Positions 43,059-53,408 of a stretch of 64,000 nt of DNA are shown here, piece after piece. The stretch is from positions 12,400,001 to 12,464,000 of the forward strand of contig OY754468.1 in assembly GCA_963575645.1 (NCBI GenBank), written 5' to 3'. Numbering within the stretch: position 1 is the stretch's first letter; each line of letters begins with the position of its first letter. A model generated the notes under the pieces. The model saw only the letters and a program-made list of their open reading frames with translations, had not been told where the DNA came from and made no database searches. This DNA is from Xanthostigma xanthostigma. Lineage: Eukaryota; Arthropoda; Insecta; Raphidioptera; Raphidiidae. A program made the translations under genes and the position numbers.

Positions 43059-46000
43059 TTACTTTTTACTCTTCTTTGGTTTCCTTGATACCGTCAAGAA
43101 TCCATCTAGGATAGGTTTTTCTTTATTCATCATTTCTCCAGGAGTTCCGTGTAAAGATAATCCTGTTTAAATTTTAAACAATATTAGATCGTATTTGTTA
43201 CACTACAATAACCATTACTTTTCTCGTAAATTACCTTTTTTAATTTGACGATTAAGCTTATCAGTCTCATTTTTTATCGGTACGTAATTATGTCTGTCAA
43301 TTCCTTGTTCTTTCAATTCTATTTCCCTTTTTTCTGCAATAAAAAAAGTCAAATCAAGTTAGGTCGTAGAGTAGAAACGTAACAGCTCGACGTTTAAACA
43401 GTACGAGATCTTAGATTGTGAGAATCTTTGGTTTCAAATAATGATGATTCAAAATCATAAAGGTCGCTGCACACGAGGTTGAATTTACCGCTAGATTTGA
43501 CTACTAAATTTCTAGCGCTGGTTTTCTTGATTGATTTTGATTGCGAATGGCGTCTGTTATGACATAAAGTCGAGAGACGGGCGTTAAACGCATTATTATT
43601 ATTATTGCTTTTAGGTGCTCGTTTCACACGAGACGTCTTTTCATGCTTGTTTTGCAGGTAGGTTCGGTACGCGTGCAGTGATAGAACGGTAACAAAAGTG
43701 GACGTTCATTGTCTCTGAACAGAACTGTGTTTGTTTGTGGGTGTTTGTTCATGTCGCCCACGTGACAAGATACTGTTTCCTGATTGGTTCTTGTTCAGAG
43801 CTAGCAGAGGACCCAGCAAGAAAAATAGCCCCTGTTCTAATTTTAAAATCCATCTTATGAGCTAGCAGGCGAGCACGCAGTGACGTCATTTGCAGCCTCG
43901 TAGCCAGCCTGCCGGCCAGCAGAAGTCACAGCAGTGTTTCTTGCCTCGTGTCCAGCGGCCTTAAAATATACCTTTGTAAGTCACAGCCTGTTTGACTAAT
44001 ATCCGTTCGATTTCTTGCACCCATTGATTTTTGATTTCGCAGGTAGATGCCAAGAAAGTATACGTTTTTTTGGTGTTATATTTTCTATACCATAAAGAAA
44101 ATGTTAATCGACCTTTATCGGTCAGTCCTATGTCGCCAGTTTTTAGACTTTCAACATACCTATACGGTTGATTACGTTTCTGAAAGAAAGATGCATAGAT
44201 TGTAAATTATCATACACTTTTATTCTATACTGAGCATATGAATAAAATCGCAATTCAACCATTAGGGTGCAAACATATACTTCTGTCTTTTTTAAGCCGT
44301 AAGCACTGGCGTATCCAGGAGGGCAAAACAAGCACGAGGTACCCGCCTTAAGAAATTTCTAATTTGCCCCCTCCTGGGCCAAAATCTGGGTGCGTCCATG
44401 TTAACATCATAGAAAAAGACAAAGTTTTTGAAACAGAGATACTTTATTCAGATTGGATGCAAGTACATCAACCAATCCTATCATCGGAGAAATCAGGGAA
44501 TTACATCGAAAAAAAAGACGCAGATATATTTTCGATACGCTTTGTTGCGTTCACTCACCGCACATTGAGTAGAAAGACAATGATTCATATTGTAAATTAT
44601 AGACACAACACAATTTTCTTAAGAGAGCTTCCTTCCGCTTGTAATATACAAAATTTAAAAACAGAATGAAATCATAATAAAAACAGCGCGATTGCCACGA
44701 ATCAGGATATTGTGAATAACGGAATTGATCCGTTGAAAATATGACACATGATTATCCCATCCTTAACTTTAACGAATAAATACAGTATAGCCTTGTTTAC
44801 GTGCTAATTTAAAGCTCACCTTACACATCGTAGTAAATATAACAATTTCTTCAAATAAAAATACAGTCATTTTAGTATGCCAATATTGAGAATTATCATT
44901 GACGTGAAACATAGACTGCAACAAAAGCTGTCCTTGTTCCTTTAAATTTACCTGAAAATCAAAATCAATACAGTAGAAATTCTTTAACTCGAACCTCATT
45001 ATGTCGAAGAAATTCAAAAGACTCTAGAACTCGAATTATTTATACTCTATAACTCAAACTAAATACGAATTCTCTACAACGTACTGTGAATACATGTAAC
45101 TCGAAGTTCCAATCTCGCGAACTCTATATCTTGAACTAAGCGACGTCTACACTTTACTGTATATTAATGAAAATTTATTATGTTTAAGACTTCCTAACTC
45201 GAAGTTATAAAATTCTCAAAGAGCTAAAAAACAATGCCAAATTCAGGGTTGGTCCGTTGTTCAGATTTTTTTTTGCATAATCTCCCGCAATAATATCAAT
45301 TTATTGCAACGTATTTAACACATAGCGAGAAGTTTTAGAATTGGCTCACAAATCATTATTTTTACCCAAAGCCCTACCCCCAAAACAAGTGCACGGGAAG
45401 TATTTTGATAAACTGGAAAAACATGCGAACTTATGGAGCCTGTATCTCCCCAAGTCGCTTTGAGATAAAAGCTTGAAATTATTACAAGACCTTGATGAAT
45501 CGGACCTTAACGAGGTATACGATTTTCATGTCACTAGCTCAATGAGAATTTGACTTGGGTAGCTCCGAACATAAATAAATCCTGGAACGTGAGAGGCACA
45601 AACGTAGCATATTATTGATTTCCTTCAACTCAAATATTCCAGTGAAACTAGATCGTTTTGTAGACACGTTTCAAGTAAACATGTTCCCTCAACAAAGGAA
45701 CTTTTCCACTTCCGTTCCATCTTCGGAACTGCTTTGCACAAGGTCAACGGGGACAGCGAAATTACGAGGATGGTAAATAGGTCTTAGCTGTTCCAAATCT
45801 TCTTGACATCCGGGCTTGTAGACCGTGATGCATTGGTAGTAATACCAATGGACCACGGAATATAAGCTCAATGACCAAGAAAATTTAGGAGCCTGCACAC
45901 TTGGATAGGTCTTAAGTTGGTCTTGAATGTAGCAAGCAGTGATTTATTAATACTTACGTCACAATTTTTTATTTTCTCCAATAAAATAAGATTATCCCCT

Positions 46001-49000
46001 TGTCTTAAGTGTTTATTTACAGTTTCGAGTGCTTGTTTTAGTACCTCACATTCATCTGGTTTACGTGAAGATTTCTTAACTAAACGCTCCAAAATCAATA
46101 AATATTTGGCCAGTCTTTGAGTTGGTTTCATAAGCTCACTCGATAAATCCAAACGTGTTCCCAACTCCTTCTGTTTGTCCTAAAAAATAATGTCACGTTA
46201 TAAAAAATTAAATTAAGCTCTGAAATTACTACTAGGCCCTTATTTATTCTAGTTGCAATTCTACTCTCTTCTATTCTCGACAAAATATGTTCCCGAGCAT
46301 TTCGTTCCGGCTTTGAAACTGTTTATGCAGGCCTGAGAAATTGAGAAAAATCTTTTTCGAAATGTGGTAACGGAATCATCGAAGAAGATCTGAGCCCAGG
46401 GGTGACCATTGGATGTCAATGAAACAGGTCCTGATATCTGCTTCTAGGACTTTAGATGAAGTTGGGAAAATTTCTCTTCCACAATGGGCTAAAGCGAATA
46501 AATTATTGCAAGTTAATACTGGTCCTCAAAAACGCCACGTCACTACAAATCCATGCCCAGTTCATCAGACATTTGTTTTTTTGCAGAAAACGAAAGAGAG
46601 ATAGATAAATTCTAGTTAGAAACCCAATAAGAAACTGGACTCTTGTTCGACATTTTTCTTTAATACATATTCCAGAAAATAACAAGTTTTTTTTTTAATT
46701 TCTGTGTTCTGACCAATTACAAAAATACAGGTCGTTATAGTTTGCCCAATATCTTATTGCGGGATCTATGTGGAATTTTTGTGGCTACGTAAATATATTT
46801 ACCCGAAAAAATAATCCATATGCACTCAGCAATGAATTCGACGTTGGTTTGTTTTTGTTATAAACGCCATAAATATCTAAATTTTGATCCTAAAATATCA
46901 CAGATAAAAATTAAATAAATGAAGAAGGACTATTAGCCCAAGATCCCAGAGCCGCCAGACACAACCTTTTTTAAATAAATGAAACCTTACTTTTTGAGTA
47001 GTGTTTTATGTACTTAGAACGCTTGGCGTACCTCCATCATTGAGTCTGTGACCAAACATCCCCCCAGACGTAAAAAATAGTCAGCTGTTAGTATGAGCGC
47101 GAGAGCTTTATGACTATTTTTTACGTCTGGGGGGGATGTTTGGTCACAGACTCAATGATGCCAAGCGTTCTAAGTACATAAAACACTACTCAAAACGTAA
47201 GGATTCATTTATTTAAAAATAAGTTGTGTCTGGCGGTTCTGGGATATTACTCTATATTATTTATAGGGCTGAGGATATCTAAGGTCGTGGGGATTAATTA
47301 ATTTTTCTCAGTTCGTATTTCGAAACAATATTTAGATGACATTGTCGAGATCTCGTTACTATAAGTTTAAAACTTCTCTGAAATTGCGTGCTTAGTAGAA
47401 ATGCTATTACGAATCTTAATTGATAAAAGTATTAACTTTCAGTTTATAGATTAAATTAGTACTATGCAAAATAGTCCTGAAATTAGTGCCCTTAACAGTA
47501 GTCTTTCCAGAAATAAAAGAAAGAATCGGTCTTATTTTCGAGTCAAAGAATAAAATATATTAAATACTTACATTTCGTATAAAACACTGAGCTATTTCGC
47601 TCAAATTTCTTGCCTCCTGCAATTCTTTTAAGAAAACATTGCTATGGAAAAAGTAAATTTTTTCTACATTTCCAAATATTCCATACTTTTGACCTATTAA
47701 AACGCTTGGTACATCATCACGTTGCATTTCTGGTATGTACCCCTAAAATTTACGAAAATTCTTAGATAAATAAATAGCCAACGCACACGTATTGAAAATG
47801 GGCGATTTGGCAACTGCCATTTGAAATTTTTCCAGGGAGATTTAATCGCACTTTCGTCGTACGATCGATGCTAGAGTTGGGGAATAAATAACTTCACGAT
47901 GAAAAAATCACTGTGACCAGCCGTTTAAAATGATCTCTGTGATCTGACAAGATGGAACCACATTCCAAAGTAACGTATTTCGTTCCATGTTACCGCAATC
48001 ACGACGGTCGCTCCAACCGAGTAGCCGACGTGACGTCAGACCGAGTGTTTGCTCGGTCGGGCTCGACGTGACAAAGTCACTGTGATTTTGTATAACTGGA
48101 ATAACAGTCACTGTGATCACATAGTAACAACTTTTCTCATGTCTAATCGAAGCGTAGAATACAGTCTCATCAGAATTCATGGCATTGTGTTACAGTGTCG
48201 CGCGAAGATGCGACAAAGTGTGATATGTTGATATTTTGACAATCGCGCGTTCGCGATACACCAGTTGCGTATTAAAGCGAGTAGCGTGCTGGCTTACGCT
48301 GATGGTCTATCTGAATCGCACAATCGTGATACAAAAAGCTGGTTTAAAAACTTAAATTGTTACTTGCCTCAACAACTAATTTCAATGATTCCACATAGTA
48401 CATTTCTGTTTCCAGTAGTTCGTGTATAATAAAATATATTCTGCAAAAGAAACAGTGATATACAGTCTATCCCAGAAATTTGAAATCGAAAAGCAACATC
48501 AGATCATGATTATCAGATTAATGTAATGTCGTCGATACTACAAAAGTAAGCAAAAACTTCAAAGAAGCATATGGAAGTGGTTCAACATCAATCTGCAAGA
48601 TTTGATTCACAAATATATGAAGTTAAATAAAAAATGGAACCTTTATAGGATTACACGCTTGTTAGTCACAATCGAAGGATTAAATTCGTTTACAGTAAAA
48701 CCCAAAAATATAAATGTATCTACTAGCGGCCAGATCGGCTTTGCCTGAATTTATAGATTGCCAAGATTTTTTCGTCGACTTACGTTTCAAAATTTTATTT
48801 TAACTTTTATTTTAACGCGATAGTATATAGCCTTGTCCATCCTGAAGCTCCATTTTAAATATTGGCAAAAAAAAATTGAAATCCGATAAGTAGTTTTGGA
48901 GATTACTTCCTACATTTAAACTTACAAACTTTACCTCTTTATAATATTAGTATAGATCTCTTTGTATTCGGTGGTCCGAGCAGGAAGTAAGAATTATTTT

Positions 49001-51332
49001 TTTCAAAATTTTCTTACGTAATATTCGAAATTTTCTTGAAAACATCTCTAGCCATCGACGTACCCAGGAGAAGGCAGAGGGGGGCAGCTGCCCCTCCCTG
49101 GATTTTGGTAGACGTCATAAACCGTTTTGCTGCAGATCCTCGAAAATTATTTTTAAAATAGACGTCTAATATATAAATTAATATTTATGTTTATTTATTT
49201 AATTTCCTATAAAACAGAATCTCCCGCGGGCGTTTCCCCTACACACTACAAACACCTAATGTTTCGTGTAGGTGGATTTGTGAAGTGTATAGGGCAAATA
49301 AGCGGGGGGGCTTAAGAAATTTCTGATTTGCCCCCCCCCTGAGCCAAAAGCTGGGTACGTCCATGTCTCTAGCTTAAAAAATTGATATTACTAAATGTAG
49401 TACATGACAAGGATTTTACAGGGGAAGTAAACTGTTTTGATCAATATATTTTTAAGTTCTAAAATCTCAGATATTTAGGCTAGTAAATGTCTTTTGAAAT
49501 GAATTTTCCTGCACGTTTTATCTGACATCTCTTTTAATATCAAAGTTCTCAATAAAAACATATAAGGAAATTGTCAATTTAGTAGATAAATACTATCTCA
49601 AGCGATAGTCTGAGATTGATAATAGAGGTAGGCTACATAAAACCATTGATCTCTAATGTTTGGATGGTGTACAACGCCTGAAACTTTTCAGGACGTCGCG
49701 TCGGCAAGACGTACTGAGGGAACCTCTGGGTAACAATTTTAGCGCGAAATTTGAATTATCAATACATTTACCGCACGCTCGGTTATACAAGGTGTATCAC
49801 AGAAGTGACAACATAAAAATATAATTAAAGTAACAAGGACGACACAAATTGAAGAGGTTTTCCTATGTGCTTAATTATGTGATGCATCATGCATCCTGTA
49901 TAAATATGTTTTGCCTTTAACGCTATGTTTGTTTAACAATCTGATAACACGGGAATTATCCTAGATTTGTAACTAAGAAACCCAGATTGTAATCCACAAG
50001 GAGGTAATTTCCCAAGAAAAAGTTTAGATAAGGGTTCCGATTTCATGAATTCCGAAAAAATCCTGTAACCACAATATAAGCAGAGAAAAATGAAATTTGT
50101 CTAGGCAAAAAAATCGAAAAAAAAATGGGACATTTTTAGGCAGAAACATTTAAATACTTTCGAAGTATTATTCCCAACAAAAATGTAACCGTCATATTAT
50201 CCTATTTGTAATCCAACCATCAAAAATAAATATGAAGCTATATAATAGACTGGCTTTACACAGTGGCTAATGACGTGTGTTGTCGAGCGTCTATAATCGG
50301 TATATAAAATGCAATATCAACTTACTCATCGGTGAAATTATGTTTTTTATTTTCCTTCACGGCATTTTTGTCTTCTTTATTTTTCGAATTAGAATCTTTA
50401 CGTAAAGACTTTGTGATCTTAAACAAAAACGACTTATTCGTATTTTCAGTTTTCGATTCAGCATTCGAAGACTGCGCTGAACCACGTTCAACTATTTTAC
50501 TTGAAGAAGGATTGCCAACTAATGCAGTGGAATTTTTGTTTGCGCACTTTTGATCAAAACCATTGAACAGAAAAGAATTATTTGATGTTTCTCTATTACT
50601 TGATATGACATCATTGTCAGTTTTCAACGCATGTCTTGTTTTCGAAACTTCAGTCGATTTGGGTTTGTCGTTCCAAATAGCAACGTCACAGTATATTTCA
50701 GGTTCAGCATCCTCATCACTATCGTCAGAATACATATTTTTAACATCGAGATCTCTGACGTGAAAGCTTTTGCCTTTCGTTGAATAGTTCTGTTTGATTT
50801 CTTTGATATTCCCTCGTTTCAAAGGATTGCTCGCACTGCGTCTTACCATTCTGCAATCACTCCTTTCATAATTATCTTGTTTGGGTTTATCCAACACTTT
50901 TGGTGTGAATTTGTATTTTATTGATGAGTCTACAATACATTTTCTCTCACTTAAAATTTTTTCTAGTTCACTTGGCTCTCTGTCATTTCCGCAGTTAAAT
51001 CTTAACGGTTTATTGGATTTGCTTCCAGTTCTTTTTAATAATTGAGGCTTACATGATGAGTCAACAATAGATTTTCGCCTATTTAAAACAATTTCTAATT
51101 CAGTCTGTTTGGAACTCTCTTCATTTTCAAATCGGCCATTTGCAGTTGAATTGTTAGACATACTTCTTCTATATTTTTTTTCTTTGAGTTGTGATTTCAA
51201 TTCTTTTTCGTTGATTTGTTGAATTTCAACAAAATCCAATTTTTCCCATGAATCAGTTCTCTCACCTAAACCACTTTGATGAGAAATATTAACTCCACAT
51301 AAATTGTTTAACACAATATTTTTATTGTTCAT
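43059..51332 (-). CDS. RhoGEF-1: DH-PH Rho guanine-nucleotide exchange factor, puratrophin-1/PLEKHG4-like (700 aa, 9 coding exons)
   Basis: Coding exons on the minus strand: 51332-50326, 48440-48368, 47742-47572, 46889-46803, 46179-45958, 44951-44820, 44179-43972, 43333-43235, 43162-43059. They join to 701 codons ending in TAA. Residues 1-335 form a charged, Ser/Asn-rich region holding a duplicated motif (77-93 and 121-137) and several RRxS sites. DH is about 336-520: LLETEMYYVESL (CR1), IFGNVEKIYFFH, YGVYNKNKPTSN, LMKPTQRLAKYLLILERL (CR3). PH is about 521-633: VNLKEQGQLLLQ, VFLFEEIVIF, LWYRKY, and the terminal-helix Trp in NQWVQEI. The tail of about 67 residues contains SLHGTPGE. Exon 2 ends in a non-canonical GC donor. 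The ATG has an in-frame TAA shortly before it. MITEs lie very close to the exon 6 acceptor and the exon 7 donor. It is probably a working paralogue; the substrate GTPase cannot be read from sequence. Confidence 0.92.
43455..43964. mobile_element. 'ctgcacacgag' MITE ending 9 bp from a splice donor
   Basis: Left end aaggtcgctgcacacgagg, right end cctcgtgtccagcggcctt. The flanks aaaatcat and aaaatata may be a worn 8-bp duplication. The RhoGEF-1 exon 7 donor is at 43971, so only about nine intronic bases of host sequence remain. Confidence 0.8.
44213..44585. mobile_element. Interspersed repeat H, copy 2
   Basis: Same order of blocks as 17530-17895 (ttttattctatactgagcat to caccgcacattgagtaga), in the intron between RhoGEF-1 exons 6 and 7. 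Confidence 0.7.
44971..45159. mobile_element. Tigger MITE (189 bp) abutting a splice acceptor
   Basis: CAGTAGAAATTCTTTAACTC and (reverse) CAGTAAAGTGTAGACG ends with TA on both sides; the interior keeps ctcgaa-type steps. Its edge is 19 bp from the RhoGEF-1 exon 6 acceptor (exon starts 44951). Confidence 0.8.
45780..45893. mobile_element. Relic of the 4482-5022 fold-back family
   Basis: ccaaatcttcttgacatccgggcttgtag and aataccaatggaccacgg match the arms of that element. It ends 64 bp beyond the RhoGEF-1 exon 5 donor. Confidence 0.6.
46936..47250. mobile_element. Fold-back MITE with 'agatcccaga-ccgccagac' ends, copy 1
   Basis: Arms run from agatcccagagccgccagac inward through acttagaacgcttggc to cagacgtaaaaaatagtc and back; the loop is about 30 bp. 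It lies 50 bp upstream of RhoGEF-1 exon 4. Confidence 0.88.
48366..48367 (-). other. GC (non-GT) splice donor, RhoGEF-1 exon 2
   Basis: The exon ends in GAG followed by gcaagtaa. The flanking bases otherwise match the donor consensus, and the same boundary is gtaaaa in RhoGEF-3 and gtgagt in RhoGEF-2. GC-AG introns are a known minor class that needs strong flanking pairing, as here. Confidence 0.75.
48723..48956 (-). mobile_element. Helitron, minus orientation, 234 bp
   Basis: On the minus strand it begins TCTATACTAATATTATAAAG after A and ends CTAG before T. It represents the empty-site version of the Helitron at 15860-16580. In intron 1 of RhoGEF-1. Confidence 0.8.
49050..49370. mobile_element. 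Repeat related to family H
   Basis: Two C/G-rich blocks, cagctgcccctccctgg and tttgccccccccctgagcc, with ccaaaagctgggtacgtcca as in family H. In intron 1 of RhoGEF-1. Confidence 0.5.
50922..51104 (-). repeat. Internal duplication in exon 1 of RhoGEF-1
   Basis: Residues 77-93 (TELEIVLNRRKSIVDSS) and 121-137 (SELEKILSERKCIVDSS) are a duplicated 17-residue motif spaced 44 residues apart. The motif is not present in the other two RhoGEFs, so it arose in this copy or was lost in the others. Confidence 0.85.
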
Positions 51333-53077
51333 ATTTTAATAACAAATACAAAAACTTACTAATATGTTTGCATGATTATAAGAACACTAAAGTAAATAGA
51401 TATATATATTTTAAAAGTTTAATACTAAATCATAAGTTGTATTTTTAAATAATATCTAATCTTCCAATGATAATTTTTATATAAATGTTCTTCAAATAGC
51501 AAGCTATGTTTTTGCTGTTCGTTTAATAATCTAATCTTTATATTTTTAATGGACGTGACCAGAGGGGGGGCTTCCCCGGGTAAATGACTATCAAATTTCA
51601 TAACAATTTTTACTGGACTCACTATTAACCTCGAGAATTTATAAACATAATAAAATCTAACCGAATTGCCTATGAACTCCGGCAATGCAAAACTTGTATT
51701 TCATTTTTAAGCTGGCACTTGAAATGTACCAAACGTTATCTCGTATTGAATTTAATATTTACTTGTTACAGATTTAACGCTGGATAATCCTTAATAAGAA
51801 GTGGAAGAACGTTGGATCCATTGATCAACAATCATGAAACCATCTCATATATGAAGCTAGGAATCTACGACTTGGGTCTTCAGAATCGACTTTTACATCA
51901 CCTGTACATTCAACAACCTCCAGTTTGATTCGTGTCGAAGAATTGCAATTTTTAGATACTTCATAGATAACGTAGATAATAATTATCTATGTTATCTATG
52001 AATTATAAAAGCTTTTTCGAAATATGTATTGCCAAATGATTGTTAACTAAATTTTAAGTGGTATATTATAGCATAAGTGCATCAAAACAAAATTATCAAT
52101 CTTGCAGTATCCAAACACGTCAAAATCATCATTTTGTGGTACCGCGTATAATCAAAGACCAGACCATCCCTAAGACATTTAAGCAGCCTGAGTTTTTGTG
52201 AACTCTGATGTCTGAATCGATTTTATTTGTAAATGACTAATTTGGAATTATGAACCTCTAACATTTGGGGGTCGGAAATGCGTCATTTTTTATGATAATG
52301 ACACTTCTGTGAAGAATTTTTATTTTATTTATTGTAAGTTTTAACACACAACATCTAACAGTAAATTTCGTGTTTTTTAGATTTAGGAAGGTTGGCCATT
52401 TAGTAAGCTATCAGATCATGGAGAAATTCAAGCCAAAAAGTGAGAATGTTTTTTTTTTTTAATTTTTAACTCCTCTAATTCGGATTTTTGTAAAAAGAAA
52501 ACCGAAGTAGATTTTCTCTAAAATGTCGATTTTTGATCCCCATGTGATAGAGGTTAAATCATACCAAATTAATCATAGTTTCCCGAGAGGAATACGAGCA
52601 ATTACCGGTCACCTGTATGTGTACCAAAATTAAGCCGGGTTAGGAGTAATCACTTTTGTATCTTTTATTGTTTGACAAAAAAAACTATAACTTATTATCC
52701 AGCTCCCATAAACATATCAGAGGTATTTCTTGTTAGTTTGTAATAACCATGGATGGTAAGCAATTTATTTGTAGTTCCTGAGGTGGCACCAAAAATTTGT
52801 TCACCAATTTTTGCTAACTACATGCTCACAACAGCGTGGTAAGATATCACTAATTAAAAAAAAGTTTATTCTTGAAGGCCCTGTTTAACGAGGCTCCAGA
52901 CGGAAACTGCTCCTTTACCACCCCTTAGATGTAAACAAATACTATAATAAAAAAGGGGAAAACAGAAAGAGACAACAAATTAAATAAACACGCAAAATAA
53001 AGCTTATCTATAATATATTTCACAAAAAATAACGTTAAAAATACATACCCAGAATGTTAGACATTAAATTTAAATTA
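51333..53077. other. Intergenic region upstream of RhoGEF-1
   Basis: AT-rich, no gene recognised. A possible acceptor (aaacatattag) lies 31 bases before the RhoGEF-1 ATG, hinting at a noncoding 5' exon. The open frame at 51425-51685 has no family features. Confidence 0.45.
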
Positions 53078-53208
53078 CAGTAAAACCACGAAGTATGTAA
53101 CTAGGAAACCTAGCTTGCTATGCTTGCTGTGTTTCGAGATGATCCGAGTTTTTCGGCTATTCAAGGTAGAGTTTGTTCACTATAGCTCGTACAATCGAGG
53201 CTCTACTG
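53078..53208. mobile_element. Tigger MITE, 131 bp
   Basis: CAGTAAAACCACGAAG and (reverse) CAGTAGAGCCTCGATTG termini with TA flanks, downstream of the CRAL-TRIO gene. Confidence 0.65.
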
Positions 53209-53408
53209 TATAAGAGCTTATAATTCGATTGTTTTTCACTATGCTAACTTAAATATTGATTTGATTAAATGTACATCAAACCAAACTATTGGGTGCAAGT
53301 ATGACATGATAAACAGTTAGTCATTATATGCGGAGTCATAATAAGCGAACTCCAAGTGTGTTAACATTTGCTATAAGAAACGAAACAATTTAATATTTGC
53401 TATTAATA

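Noticed and set aside
42776-43114. Plus-strand 112-codon open frame as a gene
   Set aside because: Overlaps the RhoGEF-1 terminal exon in antisense and shows no recognisable domain.
115-51332. One giant gene with three DH-PH modules spliced together, or alternative modules sharing a distant last exon
   Set aside because: Each module has its own start with an in-frame stop upstream and its own two-exon tail with a stop codon in the proper phase, so three separate genes explain the data.
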